DNA of 14,216 nt. It comes from Nitrospirota bacterium. GTDB taxonomy: Bacteria; Nitrospirota; Nitrospiria; Nitrospirales; UBA8639. Positions 1-7,925 of the stretch are shown in pieces. Position 1 is the first letter of the stretch, and each line of letters starts with the position of its first letter. The position numbers were made by a program, and so were the translations under genes. The stretch spans positions 1 to 14,216 of the forward strand of contig QIDY01000236.1 in the NCBI GenBank assembly GCA_003228495.1, given 5' to 3'. The notes under the pieces are model-generated. The model made no database searches and was not told the origin of the DNA. It saw only the letters and a list, made by a program, of their open reading frames with translations.

Positions 1-334
1 GAATTTCTTCGGAAGACTTTCCCACCCCGGCAAAGACGATCTTGTTGGAGGGCACACCGGCTTTCAATGCACGGAACAATTCACCTCCCGATACAATGTC
101 GGCACCACTGCCTTCCTTTGCCAAGAGCCGTAAGACGCCAATGTTAGAATTAGCTTTCATGGCATATGCCACGATGTGGGGAATGTCCTTAAAGGCGTCA
201 TCAAAGGCGTGGAAATGGCGTATCAATGTCCGATGGCTGTAAATGTAGCAAGGAGTTCCCACCTGCTCGACAATATGTTGGATTGAGACCTCCTCACAAA
301 AGAGCTCATCTCCCTTGTATTGGAAATCATGCAT
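1..334 (-). CDS. lysA: Diaminopimelate decarboxylase, N-terminal part (cut by window edge)
   Basis: Decarboxylates meso-2,6-diaminopimelate to L-lysine, the last step of lysine synthesis; a PLP enzyme of the cytoplasm. Only the first 111 codons are present. The translation begins MHDFQYKGDELFCEE, continues with the GTPCYIYS segment typical of the family, and reaches YAMKANSN, whose lysine is the expected PLP Schiff-base residue, followed by GADIVSGGEL and KIVFAGVGKS. This fits the alanine-racemase-like barrel of fold-III decarboxylases. The ATG at 334 lies inside the end of the upstream radical SAM gene (shared ATGCATGA), so translation is probably coupled; only a weak GAAG-type ribosome site is visible. 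The argH-lipoprotein-lysA neighbourhood supports LysA over ornithine or arginine decarboxylase relatives. Confidence 0.93.
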   Translation of the reverse strand, partial: MHDFQYKGDELFCEEVSIQHIVEQVGTPCYIYSHRTLIRHFHAFDDAFKDIPHIVAYAMKANSNIGVLRLLAKEGSGADIVSGGELFRALKAGVPSNKIVFAGVGKSSEEI

Positions 335-2204
335 GGCTGGGAACTTCTTCAAAAATTTCCCAATCGCCAAGGGACATCTCAGCCACAGCCGATTGAAAAG
401 CTTCCTTCAATTTTCGATAGCGTAAATTGGCATGAGGCGTGATAGCTTTCAGGACTTCCCCATCCAACAACGTTTGAATCGCCTTAGGGGTCGCGTGTTT
501 GAGATGTTCAAAGTTAACCACGATGTCCATCTTCGCATCCTGAGCTGCTTGTTTAATACGGGTCAACAGCTCACGTGCATTCAAATGGTCTAACGTTCCT
601 TCTAACTCTATGAACAAGGCCGCAAAGGCATCGTGCCGACGGGCTTTGACATTCAAACACAGCTCCTGTTTTTTAGCCGTCTGCGATGCCGGTGGGAACA
701 GGGCATTAGGAATCAAGTGGTGTGTTTCAAATGTCGGGAGTCTCGCTTGCAGATTTTTGAGTACGTCCGCTAAAGGAGAGAGTGTGCCTTTTGGTGTCGT
801 GCGGCAAATGAGCTTCCGAAATTCCCAATTCATTTCAAGCCGCGGTATCAATCGTTGGCCGGTATGGGCCACACGTTTCCAGATACACGGCCAAGAATAA
901 AACTGATGGTTCGCCCAAAAAAATCCTTCCAGTAATTGCTCCGATGTCATTCGTTTGGGTTTGTACACGACATGCTTGCCGTCATACTTTGCCCAATCTC
1001 GATCAAAGATCCGCCCTTCACGGTTGTAGCGTTCAAACAACGCCGTGCCTGGAAGTGGGGTCAAGACATTAAAATAGGCCAGTTCCACTTTATTCCGGGT
1101 AAGAAAATTGACGGCGGTCTCGAACACCGATTCGTCATCATTGTCGAAGCCGAACACGATGCCTGGGTTCACCATGATGCCATGATCGTGAAACATTTTA
1201 ATTTGGTCTTCAAATTTTCGAACTTGATTGAAGCCTTTATTCGTTTCACCTAACGAATCTTCCGACAAAGATTCCAGTCCCACAAAAACCGACACGCAAC
1301 CGCTATCGGCTGCTAATTTCACCATTTCACGATCATCTCCAAGGAACAAAGTGGATTGGCATCCCCATTTAATATTGAGGGCTTTCAAGGCTTGCCACAG
1401 TTCGCGGCAATAGGCTCGATGGCTATTATGTAAATCATCCACAAAGGCCACGATGGATCCTTCTTCCAACCCGACCCAAATTTTCAAAGAAGTGGATAAG
1501 GCGTTTAAGAGGGATCCTCGGGTCATACGTTCGATGATATCCGAACGAAGCCATTCTTTGGCGTGTTGCAATTCTGCGATAACTTCTGGAACAGGACGCC
1601 GGCGTGTTGTTTTTCCGTTGAACGGCGACACGCTGCAAAATTCGCAATCAAAATGACATCCACGAGTGGTAAAGCTGCATAATCTGGTCATGTACGAATC
1701 GGGACTCAGGAGTTCAATGCGTGGGGGTTTATAGTTATTCAAGGCCGGGAATTGATCCATGCGGTAAATACGTTTCAAGGTGCCTGCTTCTACATCAGCA
1801 ACGACTTGAGGCCAAAGGTCTTCAGCTTCTCCACAGACAATGGCGTCGCAATGGCGCAGGGCTTCATCGGAGCAATACGTAGGATGTACGCCTCCCAGAA
1901 TGACCAGTTTCCCGCGCCGCCGGAATTCATCGGCAATCTCATATGCCCGTGGGGCATAACAGGTCATCACCGACAAGCCGACTAAATCACAGGGCGTCTC
2001 AAAATTGATGTCCTCGGTCGCTTCGTCGACAAGTTCGATATCCCACGTAGATGGCGTATAAGCGGCAATGACTGGCAAACTGAGTTTGGGAAACCAGATC
2101 GATCGGCGTTCGCTTGCCGTCATATGATACGGATTATTGCGTGGGTAAGGATCCAATAACAGGAGTTTGGGTCGTTTCCCACAGTGGGGTTCCGTAGTCT
2201 TCAT
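327..2204 (-). CDS. B12-binding radical SAM protein with STAS-like C-terminal region
   Basis: A 625-residue enzyme of unknown substrate. Residues about 10-150 resemble a cobalamin-binding Rossmann fold (DLVGLSVMT, VILGGVHPTY, CGEAEDLWP). Residues 181-190 hold the radical SAM cluster motif C183-x3-C187-x2-C190. The barrel follows with FVDDLHNS (254-261), GCVSVFVGLES, MVNPGIVFGFDND and LTPLPGT, a pattern shared with B12-radical SAM methylases and ring-forming enzymes. About 65 residues separate the last cluster cysteine from VDD, seemingly longer than usual. Residues 528-605 (LFIELEGTLDHLNARELL onward) resemble a STAS domain. I chose the ATG at 2204 because GGAGG (2214-2218) lies 9 nt upstream; the ATG at 2279 has no such site and sits in a promoter-like sequence. 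The gene overlaps lysA by 8 nt. Hopanoid-type B12 methylases are distant possibilities, but I cannot assign a reaction. Confidence 0.85.
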   Translation of the reverse strand: MKTTEPHCGKRPKLLLLDPYPRNNPYHMTASERRSIWFPKLSLPVIAAYTPSTWDIELVDEATEDINFETPCDLVGLSVMTCYAPRAYEIADEFRRRGKLVILGGVHPTYCSDEALRHCDAIVCGEAEDLWPQVVADVEAGTLKRIYRMDQFPALNNYKPPRIELLSPDSYMTRLCSFTTRGCHFDCEFCSVSPFNGKTTRRRPVPEVIAELQHAKEWLRSDIIERMTRGSLLNALSTSLKIWVGLEEGSIVAFVDDLHNSHRAYCRELWQALKALNIKWGCQSTLFLGDDREMVKLAADSGCVSVFVGLESLSEDSLGETNKGFNQVRKFEDQIKMFHDHGIMVNPGIVFGFDNDDESVFETAVNFLTRNKVELAYFNVLTPLPGTALFERYNREGRIFDRDWAKYDGKHVVYKPKRMTSEQLLEGFFWANHQFYSWPCIWKRVAHTGQRLIPRLEMNWEFRKLICRTTPKGTLSPLADVLKNLQARLPTFETHHLIPNALFPPASQTAKKQELCLNVKARRHDAFAALFIELEGTLDHLNARELLTRIKQAAQDAKMDIVVNFEHLKHATPKAIQTLLDGEVLKAITPHANLRYRKLKEAFQSAVAEMSLGDWEIFEEVPSHA

Positions 2205-2250
2205 TCGTATGATCCTCCACAAATTAGTAGAACTAAATACACAAGAATAG

Positions 2251-2279
2251 ATTGTACCTGGAAGTTGTTCCTTGAACAA
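2251..2279 (-). promoter_or_regulatory. Candidate promoter for the radical SAM-lysA part, with palindromic -35 box
   Basis: On the minus strand TTGTTC (2279-2274) and TACAAT (2256-2251) are separated by exactly 17 nt, a sigma-70-like arrangement with a good -10 and a fair -35. The -35 forms one half of the perfect inverted repeat TTGTTC-AAG-GAACAA (2265-2279), which could be a repressor or activator site. It lies in the only sizeable gap of the operon (99 nt), about 47 nt before the chosen start codon. Seen: the sequence matches. Inferred: the function. Confidence 0.42.
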
Positions 2280-2303
2280 ATCTTTGAGACCAGGTGGGTT
2301 GTC

Positions 2304-2555
2304 TCATCGAGTACCTATAGGATAGAAGGTCGGGAGTTCAACCGTTTCTTCTTCAATCGACGCGGCCGAGTCTTCTGAGACAGTCCCCTCTTTTTTGGCC
2401 TTGTCTTGCTGTTGCTTTCTGACTTTGGCTTCGATACCGACATTTTCAGGAGGAATAGGAGGTCCAACAGCTCCACATCCCATTAGAAAGATCATGAATA
2501 CCAAAAAGCGTAGGGGCATCATAAAGCGGCCAGATTTCAGATGCCGGGAAATCAT
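2304..2555 (-). CDS. Small LptM/LppL-like outer-membrane lipoprotein
   Basis: An 83-residue predicted lipoprotein. A basic start (SRHLKSGR) and hydrophobic stretch (residues 14-25) lead to the lipobox L-M-G-C with Cys27 as the lipidation site. The mature part begins CGAVGPPIPPENVG, matching the Cys-Gly-x-x-Gly-Pro-x-x-x-Pro-Pro pattern of the LptM (YifL/LppL) family; LptM in E. coli assists maturation of the LPS translocon protein LptD. The rest is a charged, low-complexity tail rich in Lys, Gln and Glu, unlikely to fold. The ATG overlaps the argH stop (ATGA), so translation is probably coupled to argH; Met12 and Met13 are alternative starts without a clear ribosome site. Small lipoproteins of this type commonly lie directly before lysA or dapF, as in Pseudomonas and Escherichia. 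Family membership is likely; the LPS-assembly role is inference. Confidence 0.78.
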   Translation of the reverse strand: MISRHLKSGRFMMPLRFLVFMIFLMGCGAVGPPIPPENVGIEAKVRKQQQDKAKKEGTVSEDSAASIEEETVELPTFYPIGTR

Positions 2556-4039
2556 GTTGTGTGCCTTTTATGGCTAGAGGCTTTGGATTCTGATCGCAAC
2601 AGCTTCTTCCAGACATTGAGTTGTGAAATCACTTGAGCCGTGGCGGTTCCCCCCACAACATTTTTTTGGTTTATGGCAGCCTCTGGAGTCAAGACCCGAA
2701 AGGCTTTGGTGTCAAACGAGGAAGAGGCATTGAATAACTCTTGTTGTGTGAGACCCCGAAGGTCTTTCCCTTTGGCCAAACATTCCCGCACCAAGGTTCC
2801 GACGACATGGTGGGATTCTCGAAAAGGGACTCCTTGTTGAACGAGATAGTCCGCTAATTCCGTCGCCAGGAGAAAGCCTTCGGAAACAGCCTTGTTCATC
2901 GGTTCCGGCCGTACGGAAAGTTGAGCCAGAAGTTCTGCGTAGATTTTGACTGATGTCGTGACCGTATCTATGGTGTCAAACAGCGGTTCTTTGTCTTCTT
3001 GAAGGTCACGATTATAGCTGAGAGGCAAGCCTTTGACTGTCGTTAAGAGACTAAACAAATGTCCGTACACTCGCCCAGTTTTTCCTCGAATGAGTTCCGG
3101 AATATCAGGATTTTTTTTCTGAGGCATCATACTGCTGCCGGTGCAAAACCCATCGGGAAGATCGACAAACTGAAATTCCTGGGAAGACCACAAGATGAGT
3201 TCTTCACTCAAACGTGAGAGGTGCATCATAAGAATGGCGCATCCGCTCAAGACTTCGATCACATAATCGCGGTCGGACACGGCATCCAAGCTATTCTGGG
3301 TAATTTTTGGGAACTTCAATATGGCAGCGGTATAGTGGCGATCAATAGGGTAATTTGTTCCCGCAAGCGCGCCGGAACCGAGTGGCATGACATTTAATCG
3401 AGCTAAGGCATCATGCAAACGACCTTTGTCCCGCTCAACCATTTCAACATAGGCCAGTGCGTGATGTGCAAATAACACAGGCTGGGCTCGTTGCAAATGA
3501 GTGTAGCCCGGCATCATGACGTTTTGGTATCGCTCTGCTAGGGTAAGAAGTGATTGCTGGAGTCGACACAGATCCTGTTGCAAATGTTGGAGGGCATCAC
3601 GGAGATAGAGTCGAAGATCAAGCGTAATTTGGTCATTCCGGCTTCGCCCCGTGTGTAGTTTTCCCCCAAGCGGTCCTATAAGCTGCGTGAGTCGTCGTTC
3701 GATGCTCATGTGTACATCTTCGTCTTCGATCTTCCATTGATGGCGACCGGCGCGAATGTCTTCTCGAATGAGGTGAAGTCCCTTGATAATGGTCTGGCTT
3801 TCACGGGCGGACAGCACCTTTGCTCGCTGCAGAGATTTACAATGCGCGACACTGCCTTCGATATCGTATTCGTAGAGACGACAATCAAATCCAATGGATG
3901 CCGTAAATAATTCGACCAATGCGTCCGTCTGGCCATGGAAGCGTCCACCCCAGAGCTTTGGTTTGTCTGAATTTTTAATGGCCTTGCGTTGTGAGCGAGG
4001 TTGAGCTTTGCTTGGTGATTTTGGTCGAGAAGTCTTCAT
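2552..4039 (-). CDS. argH: Argininosuccinate lyase
   Basis: Cleaves argininosuccinate to arginine and fumarate, the last step of arginine synthesis; normally a cytoplasmic homotetramer. The 495-residue product carries the family landmarks in order: KLWGGRF (28-34), HTGRSRNDQ (129-137), GYTHLQRAQP with catalytic-type His181 (178-187), and the fumarase/lyase signature GSSMMPQKKNP (301-311) containing the catalytic serine loop. Family members usually start just before LWGGRF, so this protein has about 27 extra basic N-terminal residues rich in Lys, Arg, Ser and Pro. No other in-frame start codon of good quality lies between Met1 and WGGRF, and no clear Shine-Dalgarno precedes the ATG, so the exact start is less certain than the identity. 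It follows argG by 37 nt and overlaps the lipoprotein gene by 4 nt. Confidence 0.97.
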   Translation of the reverse strand: MKTSRPKSPSKAQPRSQRKAIKNSDKPKLWGGRFHGQTDALVELFTASIGFDCRLYEYDIEGSVAHCKSLQRAKVLSARESQTIIKGLHLIREDIRAGRHQWKIEDEDVHMSIERRLTQLIGPLGGKLHTGRSRNDQITLDLRLYLRDALQHLQQDLCRLQQSLLTLAERYQNVMMPGYTHLQRAQPVLFAHHALAYVEMVERDKGRLHDALARLNVMPLGSGALAGTNYPIDRHYTAAILKFPKITQNSLDAVSDRDYVIEVLSGCAILMMHLSRLSEELILWSSQEFQFVDLPDGFCTGSSMMPQKKNPDIPELIRGKTGRVYGHLFSLLTTVKGLPLSYNRDLQEDKEPLFDTIDTVTTSVKIYAELLAQLSVRPEPMNKAVSEGFLLATELADYLVQQGVPFRESHHVVGTLVRECLAKGKDLRGLTQQELFNASSSFDTKAFRVLTPEAAINQKNVVGGTATAQVISQLNVWKKLLRSESKASSHKRHTT

Positions 4040-4076
4040 CTGAGGGAGATGTTGCTAGATCAAGAGAATGGATCTA

Positions 4077-5333
4077 CTACTTGATTTTCTGCACCGACGT
4101 TCGAGTCGATAACCGTAAAGCATTAAGCCGGATGAATCCTCCAGCATCTTTTTGGTTGTATCCTGATCCTTCTTCAAAGGTCGCGAGATGTTCTTGATAG
4201 AGTGACCGATCAGATTTTCGACCTGTAACTGTGCAATTGCCCTTGTAAAGTTGGAGGCGAACGGTTCCGGTGACGTTTTGTTGTGCTTGGTCAAAGGCCG
4301 CTTGTAACATCATACGCTCTGGAGAGAACCAAAAACCATTATAGATGATTTCCGCATAGCGGGGCATGAGACTATCTCGGAGGTGAACGACTTCCCGGTC
4401 AAGAGTCAGTGACTCCAATGCACGTCGAGCTATATGAAGAATCGTTCCTCCAGGTGTTTCGTACACTCCACGGGATTTGAGTCCCACAAAGCGATTCTCC
4501 ACCAAATCTACTCGACCGATCCCGTGTTTTCCGCCCAATTGATTGAGCCGGTGGAGTAAAGTGGCCGGGGTCAGAAGTTTATCATTTATGGCGATGGGAT
4601 TGCCCTTCTTGAATTGAAGCGTGAGCGTCTTTGGAGTGGAAGGTGCATCTTGAGGGGACATGGTCATTTGAAACATCTCTTTGGGTGGAGATACCCAGGG
4701 GTCTTCAAGCACGCCGCCTTCATAGCTGATGTGAAGCAAGTTGGCATCCATGCTGTAGGGCTTCGCTTTGGTCACGGTGATGGGAATTCGGTGTTCCTGG
4801 GCGTAATCAATGAGGTCTTGTCGAGAAACCATCGACCATTCCCGCCAGGGAGCAATCACTTGAATCTTTGGAGCCAGAGCTGCGAAGGTGAGTTCAAAGC
4901 GGACCTGATCATTCCCCTTTCCCGTGGCACCATGGCTGAGGAAGCTGGCCTTTTCCTTTTTGGCCAGCTCCACTTGTCGTTTGGCGATGAGGGGGCGGGC
5001 GATGGAAGTTCCCAGCAGATACGAGCTTTCGTAGACCGCATTTCCCCGAAGCATAGGGAAGACGTAGTTTGACACAAATTCTTCTCTGAGGTCTTCCACG
5101 TAGGCTTTGACGGCACCAAATTGAAGGGCCTTTTTTCGAATGGCCGCGAGGTCTTCCCCCTGTCCAAGATCGGCACAGAATGCGATGACGTCGCACCCCT
5201 TTTCCACATTGAGCCAATGTAAAATGATGGACGTATCCAGGCCTCCAGAGTAGGCCAAGACAACCTTGGGCCTCGTTGATTGTGTGGCTCGGGGTTTAGT
5301 GGTGGAACGACCTGAAGCCGAACGGTGTTTCAT
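4077..5333 (-). CDS. argG: Argininosuccinate synthase
   Basis: Joins citrulline and aspartate using ATP to form argininosuccinate in arginine synthesis. The 418-residue product has the N-type ATP pyrophosphatase loop YSGGLDTS (28-35), then FCADLGQGED, the SHGATGKGNDQVRFE segment and SYEGGVLEDPW, all characteristic of ArgG. I placed the start at 5333 because a GGGAAAG stretch lies 8 nt before it and it leaves a 5 nt gap after argF; an in-frame ATG at 5354, giving seven more residues and a 16 nt overlap with argF, cannot be excluded. Either way the protein begins with about 22 extra basic Ser/Thr/Arg/Lys residues before the usual RPKVVLAYSGG core. Confidence 0.97.
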   Translation of the reverse strand: MKHRSASGRSTTKPRATQSTRPKVVLAYSGGLDTSIILHWLNVEKGCDVIAFCADLGQGEDLAAIRKKALQFGAVKAYVEDLREEFVSNYVFPMLRGNAVYESSYLLGTSIARPLIAKRQVELAKKEKASFLSHGATGKGNDQVRFELTFAALAPKIQVIAPWREWSMVSRQDLIDYAQEHRIPITVTKAKPYSMDANLLHISYEGGVLEDPWVSPPKEMFQMTMSPQDAPSTPKTLTLQFKKGNPIAINDKLLTPATLLHRLNQLGGKHGIGRVDLVENRFVGLKSRGVYETPGGTILHIARRALESLTLDREVVHLRDSLMPRYAEIIYNGFWFSPERMMLQAAFDQAQQNVTGTVRLQLYKGNCTVTGRKSDRSLYQEHLATFEEGSGYNQKDAGGFIRLNALRLSTRTSVQKIK

Positions 5334-5338
5334 GAATC

Positions 5339-6331
5339 TTACTTTCCCAGCCATTCAAGCAAAATAGCTTTTTGTATGTGCAAGCGATTCTCTGCTTGGT
5401 CTAAGACGACCGATTGGGGTCCGTCTAAAACCTCCGCAGTAATTTCTTCTCCTCGGTGTGCAGGCAGACAATGAAGGACCACCGCACGCGGTTTTGCCTG
5501 TTTCATTAACTGATTGTTGACCTGATAGGGGGCAAAGGCTGCCATGCGTGGTTGATGTTCGTCTTCTTGCCCCATGCTGATCCACACATCGGTGTAAATC
5601 ACATCCGCATTTTTGGCAGCCACCATTGGATCATGTGTGATTTCAATCCTGGCTCCAGTTCGAGCGCCCTCGGCTCTGGCCTGCTTCACAATGTTTCTAT
5701 CAGGTTCATAACCTGGAGGACATCCTACAGATACATGCATCCCTACCTTGGCCCCTACTTCAAGAAGCGAGTGGGTAATATTGTTCCCATCTCCAATGTA
5801 AGCTAACTTTAATCCTTTTGCCCGCCCTTTTTTTTCTACAATGGTGAGAAGGTCAGCTAGTGCCTGGCAGGGATGACAATGATCGGTCAGACCATTAATC
5901 ACCGGAATCGAAGTATGCTGAGCCCATTCCTCCAACGCAGATTGGTTAAAGGTTCTCACAACTAATCCATCTAAGTAGCGGGAAAGAACTTTGGCCGTGT
6001 CGGCCAAGCTTTCTCCGCGGCTGAGTTGTATTTTTTCTGAGGCCAAGAATAGGGCTTGGCCACCCAATTGGTTCATCCCGGCTTCAAAAGAGACGCGTGT
6101 GCGAGTGGAGGGTTTTTCGAAAATGAGTCCTAGTGTTTTTCCTTTTAGAGGAACAGCAGACTTGCCTTTGCCATGAGCCGCTTTCAATTTTTTAGCCAGT
6201 GTAATTAGGTCTTGAACTTTTTTCCTGGGAATATCCGCAATGGTCAATAAGTCCTTGGGAATCGGTAATGTCTTTCCTTTTTTGGCAGATGCGGAAGGAC
6301 GACTTCGTTTGGACGGACTAGTTGTTGCCAT
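5339..6331 (-). CDS. argF: Ornithine carbamoyltransferase
   Basis: Transfers the carbamoyl group from carbamoyl phosphate to ornithine, giving citrulline. The 330-residue product shows the carbamoyl-phosphate loop STRTR (75-79), HPCQALAD (153-160), the SMG loop in DVWISMGQE (248-256), and the ornithine-side HCLPAHRGEE (287-296). The SMG and HCLP motifs separate it from aspartate carbamoyltransferase. The first 25 or so residues (Ser/Lys/Arg/Pro-rich) extend beyond the usual start at DLLTIADI. The ATG lies 3 nt after the argD stop and no Shine-Dalgarno is visible, so translation is likely coupled to argD. argF and argD together supply citrulline to argG just downstream. Confidence 0.97.
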   Translation of the reverse strand: MATTSPSKRSRPSASAKKGKTLPIPKDLLTIADIPRKKVQDLITLAKKLKAAHGKGKSAVPLKGKTLGLIFEKPSTRTRVSFEAGMNQLGGQALFLASEKIQLSRGESLADTAKVLSRYLDGLVVRTFNQSALEEWAQHTSIPVINGLTDHCHPCQALADLLTIVEKKGRAKGLKLAYIGDGNNITHSLLEVGAKVGMHVSVGCPPGYEPDRNIVKQARAEGARTGARIEITHDPMVAAKNADVIYTDVWISMGQEDEHQPRMAAFAPYQVNNQLMKQAKPRAVVLHCLPAHRGEEITAEVLDGPQSVVLDQAENRLHIQKAILLEWLGK

Positions 6332-6334
6332 GAA

Positions 6335-7528
6335 TTATTGTCGTTTGGATAAGACGTCAGAGAGGACGTTTAATAATCGATCAATCTGAGTGTTGCTAAT
6401 GATGAACGGAGGTACAAATCGGAGTACCCGGCCTATTGTGCAATTAATGATTACGCGTCGCTCAAGGCATTCCATGACAAGGGGTTTTCCGTCAATAGTT
6501 AATTCCAATCCTTGCAATAGGCCCATGCCTCGAGATTCCCGAATACAAGACAATTGTTTTGAAAGAGTGGCTAAACCTTTTCCTAAGTATTCGCCCGCCA
6601 AGCGACCCTGTTCCAGCTTGCCGCCATCGAGGAGCAGGTCCAATACTTTTAAGGCAGCAGCACAGGCCAGAGGATTACCGCCAAATGTGGAGGCATGCGT
6701 GCCGGGTTCAAAGGCCGTGGCCACGGTGCCGGTGGCGAGACAGGCTCCAATCGGGACTCCTCCTCCGAGGCCTTTGGCCAGGGTCATAATATCCGGTTGA
6801 ATGCCGAATTGCTCATAGGCAAACAGGGTGCCGGTGCGTCCCATGCCAGTTTGGATTTCGTCAAAAATCAAAAGGATTTGGCGGTCAGTACAAAGCTTTC
6901 GCAGGTTCTTCAAATAGTCACCATTGGGAACGACCACACCGCCTTCAGCCTGAATGGGTTCTAGCATGATGGCGGCTGTTTGTGGCGAAAGGTTCGCTTC
7001 CAATGCTTCTAGATTATTGAAGGGTACGTACCGAAATCCTGGCACAAGTGGGCCGAATCCTTCTTGCAAGGCTGGTTGGCCGGTGGCTGTGAGGCTGGCC
7101 AACGTTCTTCCATGAAATGAATTCAGCATAGTGAGAATTTCATGCCGTTCCGGGCCAAATGCCTTCTGTGCATAACGTCGAGCTAACTTAATGGCGGCTT
7201 CATTGGCTTCTGCGCCGCTATTGCAAAAGAACACCTTGTCGGCAAAGGAATGTGTGACTAAGCGTTCAGCCAGTTGCGTTTGTGGTTCGGTAAAAAATAG
7301 ATTAGATGTGTGAATGAGTTGCCGGGCTTGGCGAGTAATAGCTTCGACAATGTCCGGATGTGCATGGCCCAAAATATTGACGGCAATGCCTGCTACGCAG
7401 TCTAGATATTCGCGGCCTTCGGCGTCGTAGACCAGGCACCCCTGGCCTCGTTCCAGGGTCAGTGGGAGGCGGGCATAGGTATTCATTAAATACCGAGCTG
7501 CATTTTCTTGTATTTCTGTCGCAATCAT
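6335..7528 (-). CDS. argD: Acetylornithine aminotransferase
   Basis: Class-III PLP aminotransferase that converts N-acetylglutamate semialdehyde to N-acetylornithine; in some bacteria it also serves as succinyldiaminopimelate aminotransferase, which would suit the lysA gene in this operon. The 397-residue product shows SGAEANEAAIK (104-114), SFHGRTLASL (137-146), the cofactor aspartate in IFDEIQTGMGRTG (221-233), Lys252 in TLAKGLGGG as the probable Schiff-base lysine, and ASTFGGNPLACAAA. The N-terminus (NTYARLPLTLERGQG) is typical of the family, supporting the ATG at 7528 although only a weak GGA ribosome site precedes it. It is the first gene of the operon. argB, argC and argJ are not in the window. 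Confidence 0.96.
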   Translation of the reverse strand: MIATEIQENAARYLMNTYARLPLTLERGQGCLVYDAEGREYLDCVAGIAVNILGHAHPDIVEAITRQARQLIHTSNLFFTEPQTQLAERLVTHSFADKVFFCNSGAEANEAAIKLARRYAQKAFGPERHEILTMLNSFHGRTLASLTATGQPALQEGFGPLVPGFRYVPFNNLEALEANLSPQTAAIMLEPIQAEGGVVVPNGDYLKNLRKLCTDRQILLIFDEIQTGMGRTGTLFAYEQFGIQPDIMTLAKGLGGGVPIGACLATGTVATAFEPGTHASTFGGNPLACAAALKVLDLLLDGGKLEQGRLAGEYLGKGLATLSKQLSCIRESRGMGLLQGLELTIDGKPLVMECLERRVIINCTIGRVLRFVPPFIISNTQIDRLLNVLSDVLSKRQ

Positions 7529-7556
7529 ATTTCCAAAACCCGCGTGAATACCGGCG

Positions 7557-7586
7557 AATCTATCACACGACTTCTTCTAACTGCAA
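7557..7586 (-). promoter_or_regulatory. argD: Weak candidate promoter of the arg operon
   Basis: Minus-strand TTGCAG (7586-7581) and TAGATT (7562-7557) are 18 nt apart and lie about 28-60 nt before the argD start. Both boxes match the sigma-70 consensus only partly, and no convincing ArgR box (TGAAT-n4-ATTCA type) is visible nearby. Confidence 0.25.
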
Positions 7587-7683
7587 TTGGGACGTCATGA
7601 AAAAATCCGAAATGGGCCTGTTGAATATTTCTCTCCCATGGCACGTAAATGCCCGATGTACGATCGATGTCAGCAGCAGCGGC

Positions 7684-7838
7684 GGGGAATGGTCAAAAAA
7701 GTCCGTCCAGCAAGGCCGCAGCCCTTTTGACACGGGAGCGTACACTCAGTACGTGAGCACAGCAAAGGGGCAACCTGCTGCGCGTAGCCGCTTCGGCGAA
7801 GGCAGGGAACGCCGCTGGAGGCTTTTTTCAACATTCCC
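7684..7838. repeat. Long imperfect palindrome, probable dispersed intergenic repeat
   Basis: The outer arms are near-complementary: left 7685-7710 (GGGAATGGTCAAAAAAGTCC then GTCCAG) and right 7813-7838, whose reverse complement reads GGGAATGTTGAAAAAAGCC then TCCAGCG. Inside lie a second pairing (GCCCTTTT near 7720 with AAAGGGGC near 7765), a hairpin CGTAC-ACTCA-GTACG (7739-7753), and a cruciform of CCTGC/GCAGG (7774-7778, 7802-7806) enclosing GCCG-CTT-CGGC (7787-7797). The layout resembles palindromic intergenic repeats I associate with Nitrospira genomes. Copy number cannot be checked here. It could end desaturase transcripts or separate them from the arg operon. Confidence 0.6.
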
Positions 7839-7925
7839 GAAATGCCATAAACGAGGGAAAAGAAGTACAACAGAGAGCCAGTTTCGAAGTGTGGGTGAGC
7901 CAGCGGCCAGGTAAGGAAGAAGGTG

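Larger units (their letters stand above)
7529..7925. other. Gene-free gap between desaturase and argD
   Basis: This 397 nt stretch has no convincing gene. It holds the argD leader and weak promoter candidate on the right-hand flank of argD, then the long palindromic element described separately. The remaining 85 nt next to the desaturase stop show no clear structure. A plus-strand open frame crosses it but has no family resemblance and reads through the palindrome. Confidence 0.7.

Noticed and set aside
4614..5072. Plus-strand 152-codon frame
   Set aside because: Entirely antisense to argG, whose identity is certain; a shadow frame.
5334..5354. Longer argG start at 5354
   Set aside because: No ribosome site precedes it and it would overlap argF by 16 nt; kept only as an alternative.
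7610..7640. Possible ArgR box near TTGAATATTT upstream of argD
   Set aside because: Only one half resembles the ARG box; the second half-site ATTCA is missing at the right spacing.
7462..7914. Plus-strand open frame of 150 codons over the argD 5' end and the palindrome
   Set aside because: It overlaps argD antisense and reads through the repeat; no family resemblance and low-complexity composition.
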